Shown one piece after another: positions 39,265 to 52,800 of a DNA stretch of 64,000 bases (its first letter is position 1; each line of letters starts with the position of its first letter). A program made the position numbers and the translations under genes. The notes below the pieces were generated by a model. The model was not told where the DNA came from, ran no database searches, and saw only the letters and a program-made list of their open reading frames with translations. This DNA comes from Patagioenas fasciata (lineage: Eukaryota > Chordata > Aves > Columbiformes > Columbidae), in contig NC_092520.1 in NCBI RefSeq assembly GCF_037038585.1, positions 121,862,001-121,926,000 of the forward strand, in the 5' to 3' direction.

Positions 39265-42200
39265 TCAGTAACTTACTCCCTCAAACATTTTGATCTTCTG
39301 AGTACAAGTAACTAAAAATTTTCTGTGAGAGACTCTGAAGAGACACTTAGCTACAAACATCACAGCACTCGTTACAAATCACGGTGTGCTTGGACGCACT
39401 GAAGCCTGGTAGAAGTTCCCTACTGCTGGTCACCTTTAGGAAAACACAGAAGTTTAATTAAAAAGGTAAGACTTTCTTGAGAAACTCCACTTTACCCATA
39501 AGTCTTTGCAAGGCTCAGTACTACATATTCCATTTTTGCTTCAGGTATTCATGTATTTTCCTGAATGCAGGCAGACAGACAGAGTTGAAGCCTGCTGCAG
39601 AGCTCATAAGACCTATTAAAAACCAGGATCTTTCAAGAAGAAGGGAGGATTCATATATTTGTTCCCTTCTCCCTTTTGATATCTCTTCTCCATCACCAAA
39701 TTCACAAGGAAAAATTGGGAGACCAGTACTGTGGGTGAGAATTTTGTTCCTGGCTTCAGTGGCCAAGTCTTGGCTGAATATCTCATGATGTTTAGAAACA
39801 GTCAGTGAAGAGCAAGTTCTGATAACACAATGAAAATGGGAAAAGTACAAAAAAATCTTAATAATAAATTACTTCTTTTTAACATACGTTTCCCTAGAGC
39901 TCATATTTATTTCCCATAAATGTAAAAAAGCAACTTAAAATTTTGCAATGGGTACAACTGTAAGATTCCACCATGTGTGTAAAAACCTGAAGGGGAAAAA
40001 AATATAGGGACAAAACATAAGTTTTCAGGAGGATATTAAAATTATCTGAAAAAGAACTGAACAATAAGTATGCACTTGGGAAAAAAAGAGCAAAAAAACA
40101 GATGCAAGACAGAGTGAATATAGTCTGCAACTCCCTTCTTCACTGTGATTTAGTTGAGAGAAGCCAATGTTCTGGACTAAAAGTTCTTTAAAGTAAAGCA
40201 GGTGTTTGATTCTAGGACATTACAGTGATTGCAAAATGTATATGTTGGCTCACCTATGGAACCTTCACAGCTGCTGTCATCACTAGTCATTGTTAAGGCT
40301 CTTCCCAACACCACTCATTTTGTAATACTGGGAAGCTCAGTTCAAGTCCATGCTTCAGCATTTCTGCAGGATTGATGCCAAAATAGGACTTAATATGTTT
40401 GTGGGAAGTTTCCAACTACCAAAATATAAATACACCTTAAAAACAATATTCCTCCTACCACAAAAGAGACTAAAGAATAGCCCACATGAATCTCTTACAA
40501 ATGATTATTTTGAGTAGCATAGCGATACAAAGCAGGTGCTTTGCTCTCTGAATAGCAGTGGATTTGCCATGATAAGTGAACATGAATGTGCTGAGCATGT
40601 TTTTATTGCTTTGGAACAGCAAGAACACCACCTACTTTTTGGTTAAATTTAAAAAGAAAGTTTTTTAGCAATTCTGGTCAGATAACAACATCCTTATTTT
40701 GTTTTCTGTTCTGCTGAACTAAACCACCATATTAATTGGAGTTCTGTGGACTGAGTTCCTGGTTACATTACAGAGTTACACTCCTGATTAGCATGCTCTG
40801 AGCAGAAGCAACATGTTCTCCAGTAAAAGGTATATTTGAAAAGAGAGATAATGACAGAATGACCACCGTATGGACAACCTAATGCATTTAATAGTTGTAG
40901 TACTTAGCATAAACAATATTGTTGACTGATGATAAATAGACTCCGCTTTAATTAATATAACACATAAAACCACTCTGCTGTCAAATTAAACTTTGGAAAA
41001 TGAGGCCATCAGCCCTTTTAAAATACAGCCTGTGAAGATTCAAGTTCATGTTCCAGATGGTCCAAAAATAACCAGTAGAAGCTTCCAGCTATGCTTGAAT
41101 TAACAAGCCACTATATATGATCCAGAAATTTGACATAAGATGAATTAAGCATATAATGATGGGAAAGGGGAAAGAGGAGGAAATTAAGACAAAATGAGGA
41201 ATATTGCCTTAGATTAAGATTTCTGATTTAGGCATCAAAATAAGGTTAATTCCTCTGGGCTTCTTTTATTATCAGGTAAGCAGGAACCAATCCTACTACT
41301 TTCTGGCAGAACTCTTTTCTGGAAGAACCTAAATTGTGCTCTCTCCAGAATCCCACTTGGTCTGGCATCTTAATCTAACACTTTCAAGATAAACAGCACA
41401 AATAATCCTTTAAGACTTACAAGGGCCATCACTAACAATGATCATTTCAGATAACTGATGTTACAGGGAGATGTTAAGGACATTTAGACAAATGGTTTGT
41501 TATGGTATCCCATTATTTTGCTTTGCAATACTTCAGAAGAGGACACTGAATTCTTTACAAAAATTAGTTTATTTTCTTTTCCCTTGAATAACTCAAAGCA
41601 TCAAATTAAGACACCATTAGTATCATAGGAGTTATTGGAGATCTTGCTAGGGAAAGGAGATTGGAAGAGGTTATTGCAAGCAGTTTGCACCAAGATTTCT
41701 ATTCCAATTAATGAACCAATGATGTTATTTTTTTGCCCTGGTTATCTCAGTTGCCCCATAACTACCATCTAGATATAAAAGGAAAGAGAGAAAGATATTC
41801 GTATTTTATAAGACTACTAGGAAAGGAAGGAAAAGCACAACAGATTTAACAATTTAGTACACCCTACTGTTTAGACTATGAAATACACCCAACAGAATAG
41901 AAAGATAAGTACACAGATGAAATAGGACATGTGGGGTTTCTATAATTGTGGTATGAAGCAATCACCAGCCATAATCACTGGTGATTAATGCCTAGATACA
42001 AAATACACACTTTATCCTGAGCTACACCCCTGATATATTTCTTCCATAAGGCTGCATGTAATGGTTCAAACACCAGATCTCAGAGATCTGACTTTGGCAG
42101 GGCCAGGGCTTCTTTATTTGCACAGATAGCACCTGAATCTTATCAAGGTCTAAGAACAAAAATGGTGGCTGGTCAGGAAAACACATTCTTTCAAACTTAG

Positions 42201-44929
42201 ACAACCAACAGAACTCCTCCCTAGAAGATAGTAAAATGAGGAAAAACAATCAGAAAGTGATCAGAAGGGAGACATACTGCATTTTGCAGTTTGAATAGCA
42301 ATTTGGAGAGTATTTAAAAGTAATGTTCTTATATTTTGAGAAAAGTTTGGGTAAAGAACTGTCATGAAATAAATATTTAAAACTGTCATGTTGTGATGGT
42401 GAAAAAGAGAAATAATCCCCTGAGAAACTGTGGAGGACAGGAAAGTGGTCTTAAAGATAAAAATAGAGTCCCCTTCCAATACACATCAAAAGGAAAAGAC
42501 GACTAGGGAAGACATTAGTTGTAAACAACTCCTAGCAGGAAGCCAAGGTTTCACAAAGATTCATCTTTTTACAAGAAGAAGATAAGAAACAAGCTGAGAA
42601 ACTCAAGCATGGTAAACTGCTAGATTAGAAAAGTATATATTCATGTGTCTGCTCTGAAGGAAAAAAAGGATGAGATAGCAAATGAAGACAAAGCACCAAA
42701 CCACAGATATTTCTGAATATATAAAGCCTGCAACATAACATCCATTTCTCATCATGAAGTCCAGATTAATTTAGTAAGAGTATGAAAACTTTAATACAGA
42801 AAATTATAGACATTTTGTGGTACAGCACAAAAAGAATTTGATACAATCGGATCAACATGGTTTTTGTTCAGGCTTGCTGGGGAGTCAAACCAGTGTTTTA
42901 ACAACACTGGTTACTTAAATTCTTCCATGTGGGAAAGATCATAGTGTAGACTATGATGACACACACATTAAAATGGACTGGGGGGCAAAGTTAAATGAAT
43001 AGAGAATACAGAGCTGACAAAGGTGAATAACAGCATGCCCGTAGGATTAACTCTACATTACAACTATTTTGCATATGAACCACCAGCAAAACAAAGAGCA
43101 ATTTGGGAAGATTTGCTGATGAATCACATTCATTCTTTTGTTTAACAAAAAATTAAAGCACCTCTCTCTGTTCATGAACACCCCGAAAAACCCATCATAC
43201 TGCTAATCTCTTGTCCTTAGCGGTATGATTTACAAGACTTCCAGACTGAGGAACAATATGAGGGTAATGGACAAAGTTAAAAACGTCCCTTTTTTAAGGT
43301 AAGAGATGTTTTGGGATGCTCTTAAATGGTATTCAGAAGGAGGTGCAGACTGACGAGCAGAACACTTCCAAAAAGTTCCTGGAATTAACACAGAAATTTT
43401 CCTCTGTTTCCTTGTGCACAGCATTCAGGGAAAATAAACTCCCACTCACCACACTCCTCAGCAAGGTGGTACATACCAGAGTCCTGTTTCTCATGCTGTG
43501 AACAGTAAATTAGTCAGTAAACAGCCAGTAGTTGAAGGGTTTGTGCTGTGTTTCGAAAAGCTTTTATGATATTATCAGAAAAATCACATTAGAAGGAAAA
43601 CAGCCACAAAGGTACAAATAGAAGAGAACAGTATGCCAAAAATACGTTTAAAGCCCCCAAATAATTTATCCTAAGAATGAGAGAAGTAGGTAGGTTTCCT
43701 TTGTGAGGCATTACAAAGTTTTCCTGTGACAGCCAGGCCTCCTTTTTTCCCTTTTCAGAAGTGCAAGAATGACGCTGTGAAAAGAACAGCAGTGGAATTT
43801 AAAACCAAGAAAAGAGAACATTGCTTCCAGCTATTCACACTCATAATCTGTGAAATTTAGGGCCTGAAAAGGCAGCACTGAAAGTAGTCCTTCTTCCTCT
43901 AAATTGATCTCAGGGTTCTAGAATCCTGTAACAACTTTTTGCTTTTTAATATTAAAACACAGGCCACATGTCACATTAGCAAAAGTTTTGGCATTTTTTT
44001 CTTCCTTGAGTTAGAAGGCACAGTCTTTGGTAAAAACTAATTGGGAAGGAAATTTTTTCATTTTTTCTGGTAAACCTGACAAACTTTTTTTGACTGTGGC
44101 ATCGTATTCGCACACTTTATAACAAAAAAAAAAAGTCACACACACACAAAAAAACCCAAACCAAACCAAACCAACAAATAAGACAAAACAAAAGAGAGAG
44201 GGGGAAAATTGAAAGGTATTGAAACAATGCATTTCACAACTGAAAACTATAATGCACATGCTTCCATGACCCAGCAACACCACACCTGGAGAGCAGAATG
44301 ACCACTTTTACCCACGGCACTGAAACACTTCATTTGCTATGTCAACCAAAGCTGTTGAATCCAGAAGTCTTTGAAATAAGAAATTAATTCTGTCTGATGA
44401 CAAAACTATTAAACAATTTAAAAGCTCTACAGAGCCTATTAGTGCTAAATTTTGACTGAATTTTCAGTCACGATGTAAAAAAGATAGGCAAAAGTCCATT
44501 GATATCACAGCTGCCAAACATAATTTAGAAAATCAGAAGTTTTTGTTAAGTTTCATCACTGTTTATATATCCATAATGAGTATATGTAGGACTTCTAACA
44601 CCATTTTTCTTAAATACACAATGGAAGGCAGTGGGAAACATGTGACTCGGGGCCAGTTTTAATGAAATAACTTAATAATGAAACCATAGCTATTCTCTGA
44701 AGGCAAGAGAGATGGAAGGCTACCAAGGCAGAGAAGAAAGTATAAGTAAGGAAAGAACACAAAAATAAAAGGAACAAACTGAAGCTATAGTAACAGTTTT
44801 AAAGTTAGAAGCAAGATGAAAGATTCAGAAAAAAGGTAAGCATGTGACAAAATACAAAAACAGAGAGGAGGAAATGGCAGCTCAGTAAAACTGCAGATCA
44901 TTCCATTCCAAGAAGCCACAGCATTTTAC
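39265..44929. other. Noncoding stretch with weak exon candidates
   Basis: A+T-rich. A segment at 39521-39850 is open on both strands but has only a weak minus-strand donor. A (CCAAA)n/(CAAAA)n tract lies at about 44150-44190. Otherwise nothing is recognised. Confidence 0.4.
42133..42220 (-). CDS. Candidate internal exon, 88 bp (phase 2 in, phase 0 out)
   Basis: A strong acceptor (ttttactatcttctag) is followed by a frame reading FCWLSKFERMCFPDQPPFLF, with a fair donor (attcag followed by gtgcta). The frame stays open a further 37 codons past the donor. Its incoming phase does not match the donor at 44930, so another exon would be needed between them. No family recognised. Confidence 0.22.
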
Positions 44930-45100
44930 TCTTCCACATCTGACTGGAAGCTCTTTGGCCAGCACAAACTCATTGTGTGACAACACCAGAGACAGTGAAT
45001 ACAAAATCTCCACCCAACAGTGTGTTAGTTCCAGCCCAGTTCTCTTTGTATTAATAGCATAATTGTTGTATTCTCCACATGGCGTATGTGTGATTTTTGT
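44930..45100 (-). CDS. Candidate internal exon, 57 codons (phase 0 in, phase 0 out)
   Basis: The acceptor follows gcatcttctgttctgcaaag and the donor is ggaaga followed by gtaaaa. Exactly 57 codons are open; they include TGLELTHCWVEILYSLSLV and HNEFVLAKELPVRCG, a mix of charged and hydrophobic residues that could form helices. It is the best member of the 45-47 kb cluster. The incoming phase matches the exon at 45815-45876. Product unknown. Confidence 0.36.
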
Positions 45101-45469
45101 CTTTGCAGAACAGAAGATGCCTTCACAGAAGTAACCCACAGAGTGGAAGGCTACAGCAAGTGGAGCAGGAAGCTATTATTTTAATTAAGAAATCAAATCA
45201 TTTTATTATCTTCAACAGCCTTCTTAAAAACCTCTTTTATATTCTACTCTGGACTCTGTTTAAATGCTTTGTACAAACAGAACCATGGTGGAGCAAGCTT
45301 GTGAAAGACACTGTTGAGCCTGGTGCTGAGGTTACCTGCATACAAAGGGAAACATCAAGCTACTAGTTTTACTCCAGCTAATGCTTACATAGCAGAACTT
45401 AGTTTATTATTATCAAAATTGTACTGAGTCTCCTTTTTCTGCACCCCCCAAAAAAGTGCTGGTAATTAC

Positions 45470-45488
45470 AAAAAAAAAAAAAAAAAAA
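45470..45488. repeat. Poly(A) run, 19 bases
   Basis: Uninterrupted A run seen directly. No retrocopy body is recognised upstream. Confidence 0.9.
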
Positions 45489-45814
45489 GTCACTGAGAAA
45501 CAAAACTAAATACCTTAGTAAGTCATATTGTTCCTAGAATCAAGCAAGAACCATCAACAGCTCAAACTTTTCTAGTTTTCCTGATGGATGAAAATTGACC
45601 AGAAGATGAGGGAGAAAGCTAGCAATTATAAACCCTTAAACCACTTCTACAGAAATCTTCCCCATAAACATAGTATGTGAAGTACCTTTTTCACCTCTCA
45701 AGACCATGCTGTCTTGCTCCACAGCTGACTTCTGTATCCAAAGTTGCATTTTCAAGGAATAAAAACTAAGAATGCTCAGAGATGTCAATTGCAGGAGGAT
45801 ATTTTCTAACTCAC

Positions 45815-45876
45815 CTGTATGAGTGCAATGAAATTCAACTCTAGTCGAGCTAAGAAACCTCTGTAGATCTGGATGC
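45815..45876 (-). CDS. Candidate internal exon, 62 bp (phase 1 in, phase 0 out)
   Basis: The donor is excellent (atacag followed by gtgagtta) and the acceptor has a T-rich tract (tggttttttctgcc) ending ttgaaag. In phase 1 it encodes 20 codons containing YRGFLARLELNFIALIQ. A second frame is also open, so coding status rests on phase agreement with both neighbours (45969-46109 and 44930-45100). Confidence 0.25.
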
Positions 45877-45968
45877 CTTTCAAGTGGCAGAAAAAACCAA
45901 ATATGTGCAAGCCCAAAGAACTCAAGGTTTGGGAGCAGTTGTACCTTTCTCCCCTTCTGGATCAACAC

Positions 45969-46109
45969 CTGCGTGAAGACTGGTCTTCCATTCAGGGCTC
46001 ACTGTGTCAGGGAGATGGTCATGATCTCCCCAAAGCCACTCTAGCCTTTGACTGTCCTTCTTGAACCCACAGTGGCATCCACAGAATATCCTTGTGAAGT
46101 CTTTCACTG
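45969..46109 (-). CDS. Candidate internal exon, 141 bp (phase 1 in, phase 1 out)
   Basis: One frame is open for 46 codons, including SQRLEWLWGDHDHLPDTV. The donor is cacgcag followed by gtgttg, leaving a short 92-bp intron before 45815-45876. A second GT 24 bases downstream keeps the same phase. The acceptor (tacag after tttttgtcaaatacctgtag) is plausible, but an alternative frame is also open for about 30 codons. No family recognised. Confidence 0.25.
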
Positions 46110-46305
46110 CTGTACATATCTACAGGTATTTGACAAAAAGTTTGTTGTTTCACAACTCATTACAAGAAAATTGTCCACTTTTTTGTCTAACGCTTCCTTA
46201 ATCTGAGGGTGATCAGACCTTCTAGGTTGTGGGTTTGGAGTGATAGTTGGTTTTGTTTTGATCAGGAATGGAGTAAAACAGTTTGATTGTTTCCCTGTTT
46301 TCTAG

Positions 46306-46367
46306 GTCAGGCAAACAAATACAGCAATTGCTGCAGTGAACCGCTCTCTCAAGCTGGCTAATTTTAG
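46306..46367 (+). other. Exon-like splice pair on the plus strand
   Basis: A consensus acceptor (tttccctgttttctag) and a perfect donor (GTAAGT) enclose 62 bp that is open in only one frame (20 codons). No neighbouring exon clearly supports it. It may be a chance pseudo-exon or part of a noncoding RNA opposite the minus-strand candidates. Confidence 0.2.
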
Positions 46368-47000
46368 GTAAGTGCAGAGAACAGGGACAGTCCCATGTAA
46401 TTAAACAAAGAAACAGGGATCCCTTCTTTGGAACAAATGTTGTGTTCCTTCGAGCCTGCTGATTGGTTAAAAAAAGCCCTGAATACTCTCATATCTTCTG
46501 GCAGCCTCTCCATCTCCAGCAAGCTGCTACCTTTAGCATATTTTCCTCAGCTGAACTCCTCTACGTGTCCTTTAGTGCAAAGGTAGTACTACGTTATTTT
46601 TTCCACCAGACCAGATCAGGCCAGACCGGACCTGGCCCAACCCAGCTGTTCTTCTGATTCACTAAAGAGTCCTTTGTTTTCAAGTTTAACAATTTATAAC
46701 ACAAAAGTAGAAGAAAGGTTTCTAGTTTAAAAAGCCATAACTGTTGTCATAGCACTTCTTATTAAAACGTATTTTGTGCACAGAAATCCTGAAAAATCTG
46801 AACCTTCTTAGTAAATAAATTGCCTGGTTCCTGCTCATCAGGAGCCCTCTATTAGGTCTGTATTATAACAGGATTCTGGTGGGCTGGAAAATAGTAATTC
46901 ATGAGAACTGTAAGAGATAAGCTTTACATTTGGCTTTGAAGTTATCATCCAGTTTTTTTCACTAAATATTAATTAACTCTAGCTCAGACTTTAGTCTCAC

Positions 47001-47043
47001 CTGCAGAATAATTCAAAGTATACGGTACCTTGCTAGTTTCTTT
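47001..47043 (-). CDS. Candidate short exon, 43 bp (phase 0 in, phase 1 out)
   Basis: The donor is very strong (tctgcag followed by gtgaga) and the acceptor is good (cctcacacattcag). Only phase 0 is open, giving 14 codons with SKVPYTLNYSA. The outgoing phase matches 45969-46109. Its short length makes a chance match easy. Confidence 0.22.
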
Positions 47044-47349
47044 CTGAATGTGTGAGGATTACAAAATTACAGCATTCAAATGGAGATTAAGACCCTTTTT
47101 TTTTTTTTACTGCAGTGCTCATTTCAGTAAGGTACTAACAGATAGTAAAATTACCTATGTCAGAACTAGTTGGGTTCTTTTCCTTTTTCCTTTTCTTTTT
47201 CTTCTTCTGTTGCAATATTTTATTAAGAACTAATAAAATGCTAAGTCACGCTTATTTCAGTGAGCAGTTTAAGTTCTCAACCTGAGAGAAAAGTAGTCAG
47301 ACAACTGATAAACTCTCGCTAGCTCTTCCCAACAACTGTTTTTCACAGT

Positions 47350-47458
47350 TAAAAAAAAAACACAAACAAACCCACCATACACACCACCACAAAAAACAAC
47401 CCAACCAACCAAACAAACAAGAAAACCCCACAACAAAACAAAACACAAAAACAACAGA
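47350..47458. repeat. A/C-rich low-complexity tract
   Basis: Runs of CAAA, CCAA and CAAAA units over about 110 bases, seen directly. Confidence 0.85.
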
Positions 47459-49790
47459 GAAACATAACATATAACTAGTGAATTTTGACCCTTTGGCTCA
47501 AATATTTTAAACGTGAAACAAGGTCAAAATGTGGACAAGTTTGACTTAATCTCCTTGAGTGACTGCTCACCAGGAAAGAAGAAAAGGTCAATATTTTATT
47601 TTGAGATAATAGGTAACAAAAACACACTCCCACATTTTTTTTTCCTTCATTCATGCAACATCTTTTTCATCTAGTGGCTTTAAACTTTTATATGTTTATT
47701 TTAACTCTATAATAACATCTAAAGTTGCCTCTTAATTTGCAGATAAATTCTTGCTTAGGAAATTTTATTACTTTCCCTGTTGTTTTAGAAGTGTGTTTCA
47801 CAAATTTCCAGCATTATCACTGATTACATAACTACTAACAGATGCTATCAGCCACTGAAACAGAAACATCTTATTTCAGTCCTTTCACAAGAATTTGGTT
47901 TTCTTACAAAGAACTCAGGGTATCAGAATGAGAAATACTGAAAAAGTAGGAATTATTAAAAGAACCGAGGCCTCTATTTCTTCCTCTTAAAATAACAGAT
48001 CATATGGGTAACATAGATCCTCATCCAGTAATGAAGTAGAAAGTATTATTAGTGGTAGTAACGTGACAAAACTATACTGCAGTGACACTTACAACCTTTG
48101 AATAATTTCCTGCTTTCATAAACATCCTTACCTTATAATAAAAAAAATTTAAAATATTATTACAGCAGAATTGATCTTTGGCCTTTCATCTTCAATGTTG
48201 CATCAGAAATGGTCTGCTTACGTATCTAAGGAAAATATGTTAGACAACATGCAACACATGAAAAAGAAGTTCCAAACTGTATTTTAAATTCCCTTTTCTC
48301 TCCTGTTTGTGAAAAGTCTGCTTGTCTTTGTTTTTTTCTAATAGGGGAAGTTACTTGCCAAATCATTTTTACCTAATTCCTTAGTCTTGTATAATATAAA
48401 CCAAACAAATAATTTTGATGCTCATTTGTGTCCAGTCCCTTCATGTAGAGACTTGATTGCCCTGCTCTACTGCTTTGCTGGGCCAAGTAACAGCACAGTT
48501 CTTAAGATGGTCAAGTGCCCCACGCTTCTTTCAAAAACACTGATCCTGGCAGTAATATGAAATGACCAACCAAGCTGACCTCAGATCAGTGTCATTTCTT
48601 ATCCTTTTCTATAGCATGTGAGAGAGGGAACCTCTGGAAGTCTAAGAAAAGGTATAAGCAACACTCTATTGTCAAATTCACAGAGCCAAAACAGTTATTC
48701 AGCTGCTGCATTTCCAAATGTCCAAGTAGTACATCTCCAACTGTTTGTTTTCCAACAGAAGCCTTCAGACATTCCCATACCTAGACCTTCCAAGGAAGAC
48801 TCCCTCACTCTGACACCTCACACACTGAGAAAAAGAAATTGCTACTCATGAGAAATCTGCAGCTTTAGTAAAACAGCTAGCAGGTATCATCCACCCATAC
48901 TAGATTTTGTACTCCTTGCTTTGACAGCTTCCTAGGAAAACCTCTAACTGGTTTGCTGGACTTTTTATTGACCTCTATTTCATTAAGTTTTTACCATGCA
49001 TTTTGTTGTACATTACAAAGAATGAATAGTAAGAAAGCAGAAGCATTATAGCTCACTGCATTTTCTATTTGCGAAACTTAAGAACATTTCTATAGACCAG
49101 GCTTGAGGCCTGATTCAGCACCTTTCAGGTGCTTATTTTCATCTGAGAAATACAGATTCCCATCACCAGTAGTTTCACAGAAGAAAGAAAAAAAATAATC
49201 TGGCTGCTTATTTATACAAGAAAATTAAGGCTTCTAAAAATTAGGTTACTAGCAAAATTTAGTGCATTGTGAAGCAATCCTTTGGAGGAAAAGAGAGAAT
49301 TACATTGGAAATATACTACTTGAATGAAAAAAGGGACAATAGGACTATAGAGATTTATTGCAGTGTGAATACCAAGTAGTATACATGACCCTAATAGGAG
49401 TTTACTGTTATTAATACCCATGATTCGTGTGTTTCAAAGTTCTTCACAATAGAATCATCCAAGATCTACAGCTAATGTGACAAGTAACTTTGCAGGTATT
49501 GACACAGAAAGGGGTATATTCTATAACAAAAAATATATGTATTTTTCTCCTTTAACCACATCCTTTAAAGTATGTGCTGCCTTCAGAAAAAGAGCAAAGC
49601 AATGCTCCTTTCAGAAAGAGAGGAAGCAGCTACTCTTGAGATCCTCCTCAAATATAACTGGGGTCCTTGAAGTGCACAGGAGTGCTCTTACAGTAATGAG
49701 TTCTAGTGGGAAATATGGTCATTTTTAATGGCCTCAGAAATGCTTTGCAAGCTCCTGCTGTTTTTTGGTTGATGGTGTTTTGTGGAGTGT

Positions 49791-49898
49791 GGTTTTGTTT
49801 TGTTTTGTTTTGTTTGTGTGTGTGTGTTTTGTTTGGTTGGTTTATTTGTTTGGTTGGATGGGTGTTTTGTTTGTTTGTTTGTTTGTTTGTTTGTTTGT
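49791..49898. repeat. (TTTTG)n and (TTTG)n tracts
   Basis: Five TTTTG units, a short TG tract, an irregular T/G segment and then nine TTTG units. It is complementary in composition to the tract at 47350-47458. Confidence 0.88.
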
Positions 49899-52800
49899 CA
49901 GGCAGATTATATGTGTATCCATATTTAAACTACTTCATTTCCAAATGTCTATGCTATTTATCATTGTAGGACTGCTGAACTGAGGGCACAAGAAACTATG
50001 TGACTGGAAAATTAAACTACCTGTTCATTAGTTTTCACTTTTGTAGCTTGTTTGAACTGCTTTGCATAACAAGAAACCATATAGTTTCACACCAGAGAAT
50101 ACAGAGCATTCCAAATACAAAAGAATTTAGGACTAAAAGAAGAAAAAAGAGTTTCAGGATCACCAACTATGCCTAAGGTTTCCAGTCACTGGCCCTTAAA
50201 TTTTAAGACTCTACAACTGAATGTATGCACCTCAAACATTGGTGTTTATCAGAATTTACAAGCTTGCACATTTATTTTTTTCTCTGCAGACATCTTGAAT
50301 TTGATTGATTTAACTGTGTAGACCTCCCAGCTGTGAGAACTGCCTGTTCCACTGTTACCTCTCTAATAACAGTTGTATATTTAACTGCAACCCCTAACAG
50401 TCTACTGGTGGTAGATTTCTAGTAATTAATTTGGCCTGGATTTAGGCAAGATGTCAGACATCAGAGATTCTGTGTCCTAATAACACTCCCTTAAGCCATC
50501 CACCTTCTTTGCCTTGTAAGTTGTTTACTAACCAAGATAAATGATCTTGCCCAGACAGGACAATGACAATAGCTGGCAGATACATTACTCATACAGCTGA
50601 CCCTACTCAATTTTAAAACAAAATAAATCTATGCTGTTTTGTTTTATGTATGACTTATTAAATTACTGATATATAACTTGTCTGCCCCAGATTGCAGGGT
50701 ATTGCTAATACACTGAGCTGCAGACACTACGTAACATTAAAAAAAAAAAGTTTTACATTAAAATTAACGTGAAAAAGAGACAAGTAAAGATGGAATGAGA
50801 GATAAAGGGAAAGAAAAGAAAGCTTGTCTAATTGTCTTCTGGGAATGCAATATGCTATCAACTGCCATGATTTACAAAGCAGCTGAGGGCTGGGAAAGCC
50901 AGGTATGGCAAATTAAAGCTGTTCATTCAGAAGGTGGAGTCACAATCCTTCCAAAATTGCTGTATCCAAGGAGTCTCTGTTGAACCTCCATAACTAGAAA
51001 CACTCAGAAACATCCTGTGAAAGCATTATAGTTATTGCTGATTTGAGAAAGATCCATAAGAACTCTTAGTTTGAGGCTAAACCTTTTCAGCTAGAACTAG
51101 GAATTTAGAAAACACTGGATCTTGAGTTGTCCTTGCTGTTTCTTATAAAACATGCTGGTACTAGGGTCAACAAAACAAGATCTTATTTAATTATATACTG
51201 CTGTTAGTCTAATCCACTTCATGGGGACCTTCGAGGTGTGGGGGGGGGAAGCTATCTAGTTCACGTCACTTCCAGGTGGGGTGGGCATTTGGTCCATCCT
51301 TTATCACCATACACCTTGTGCCTTTCTTTACAGGAGCACTATATAGAAAAAGTGAGAATGGACCCAGTCAGGGAAGGTCTATATGACACAGAGATCTATT
51401 CGGGAAAGACTTTGCAAACTAACAAACTGAAAAGAATAATGCCCAGAAAGCCATTGAAAAATGCCAACATCAACATTCAGGACACCTCTCTTGGGAGTTT
51501 ATTGTGTGTATAGACACTCTGGGGCATGAAATAATCTCCATTGTTCTTCACATTCTGTTCGCGAGAATACAGATGATTCAATAATAACTAACATATTGGA
51601 TGGATAAAATGTAAATCACCATACTAGCCAGAAAATACTCTAACATGGCATGAAGTGCTAATCCTATCCAGTGACTCCCCCCACCCCTCTCCCTGCCAGA
51701 CTGAGGGGGGTAGCTTCTTAAAACAGCACCTGAAGATCAATGTAGGTATAACATATCAACAGAATTTTAAGTGTTGGATGAGACTGGACAGAGTCAGGAA
51801 AGTGCCAAGCCACTCTTCAGTTTCCCCATTTTCAAACAGCAAATACCTGAGTAATTCCCTTAATTCCAGTTTCCCCTTGTCTGTTTTTGCACTGACCTCA
51901 CAAGTACACTGCAAAAACTATGTAGAGAGGTCTCAGATGGTTGTGCTGAAGGCAGCTATAAAAGTTCAAATTCTCAGTTTTTATAGTACAAGAGGAGATG
52001 GCTGGATGACTTCAGACTGGAGAAAGACAATGAATTCTGCTGCATGAGTGATCAGAGAGTTGGGGCTCTAGCATACCGTGGAGCTCCTAAGCTAAAATCA
52101 CAGTTTGAATCAGTCTCATGACCTCAATCACAAAGTCATATAAAACACAAAAGTCAAAATGGTGCCTAACTTGCAACCAGAACCCAACTAAAATCACAGG
52201 GACAGAAGTTCAGAATGAGCACAAGGATCAAGATCTACAATATTATGGCAAGATGTTTTTTACAAGCACTTCTACTTATAATAATCAGGTATATCCAGTG
52301 AAACATGATTTAGCTAAACCATTTTGTGCTAGATCAGTTCAAATAAAGTAAAAATAATTTTTTTCAAAACTACATATTATTTTTAAAATGCAGTTGCATG
52401 TTTTCAAGCAACAACTAGAACAAATCCCAGAATTATTGCTTTGCTCAACTCTTATCTCCATTGTTTTAGGAGATGATCACTAGCAAGAAGTTACTTTTCC
52501 TCCTTTCTGAGACAACAGTTAATTCCAAGAGACACTATAGTAAATCTAATCAAATACAGTCCAAGAAATATTCCCAGTGCATTTTCTTGTCTTGAAAGAT
52601 CCTTTCTTCTCACTGTGTTTTCAGTTAGAGACTTTCTACCTCTTTTCTTTGATTTATTGACACAAGACCTAGTCAAGCAGAAGATAAAATACATAAAAAC
52701 ACAGAAATACTATAGAAAAGAAATGCTTTTGATTCACCTTTTAGTAATTGTAGCATGCTGCATGTTAACACCAGGCACCTTACTGTTTCTCTAAGATCTC

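Noticed and set aside
39521..39850. Minus-strand frame of 109 codons, protein-like
   Set aside because: The acceptor is plausible but the only donors near the end are weak, and the plus strand is also open.
48164..48225. Minus-strand 62-bp segment with strong acceptor
   Set aside because: Including it would break the frame into 47001-47043, and the in-frame donor is weak.
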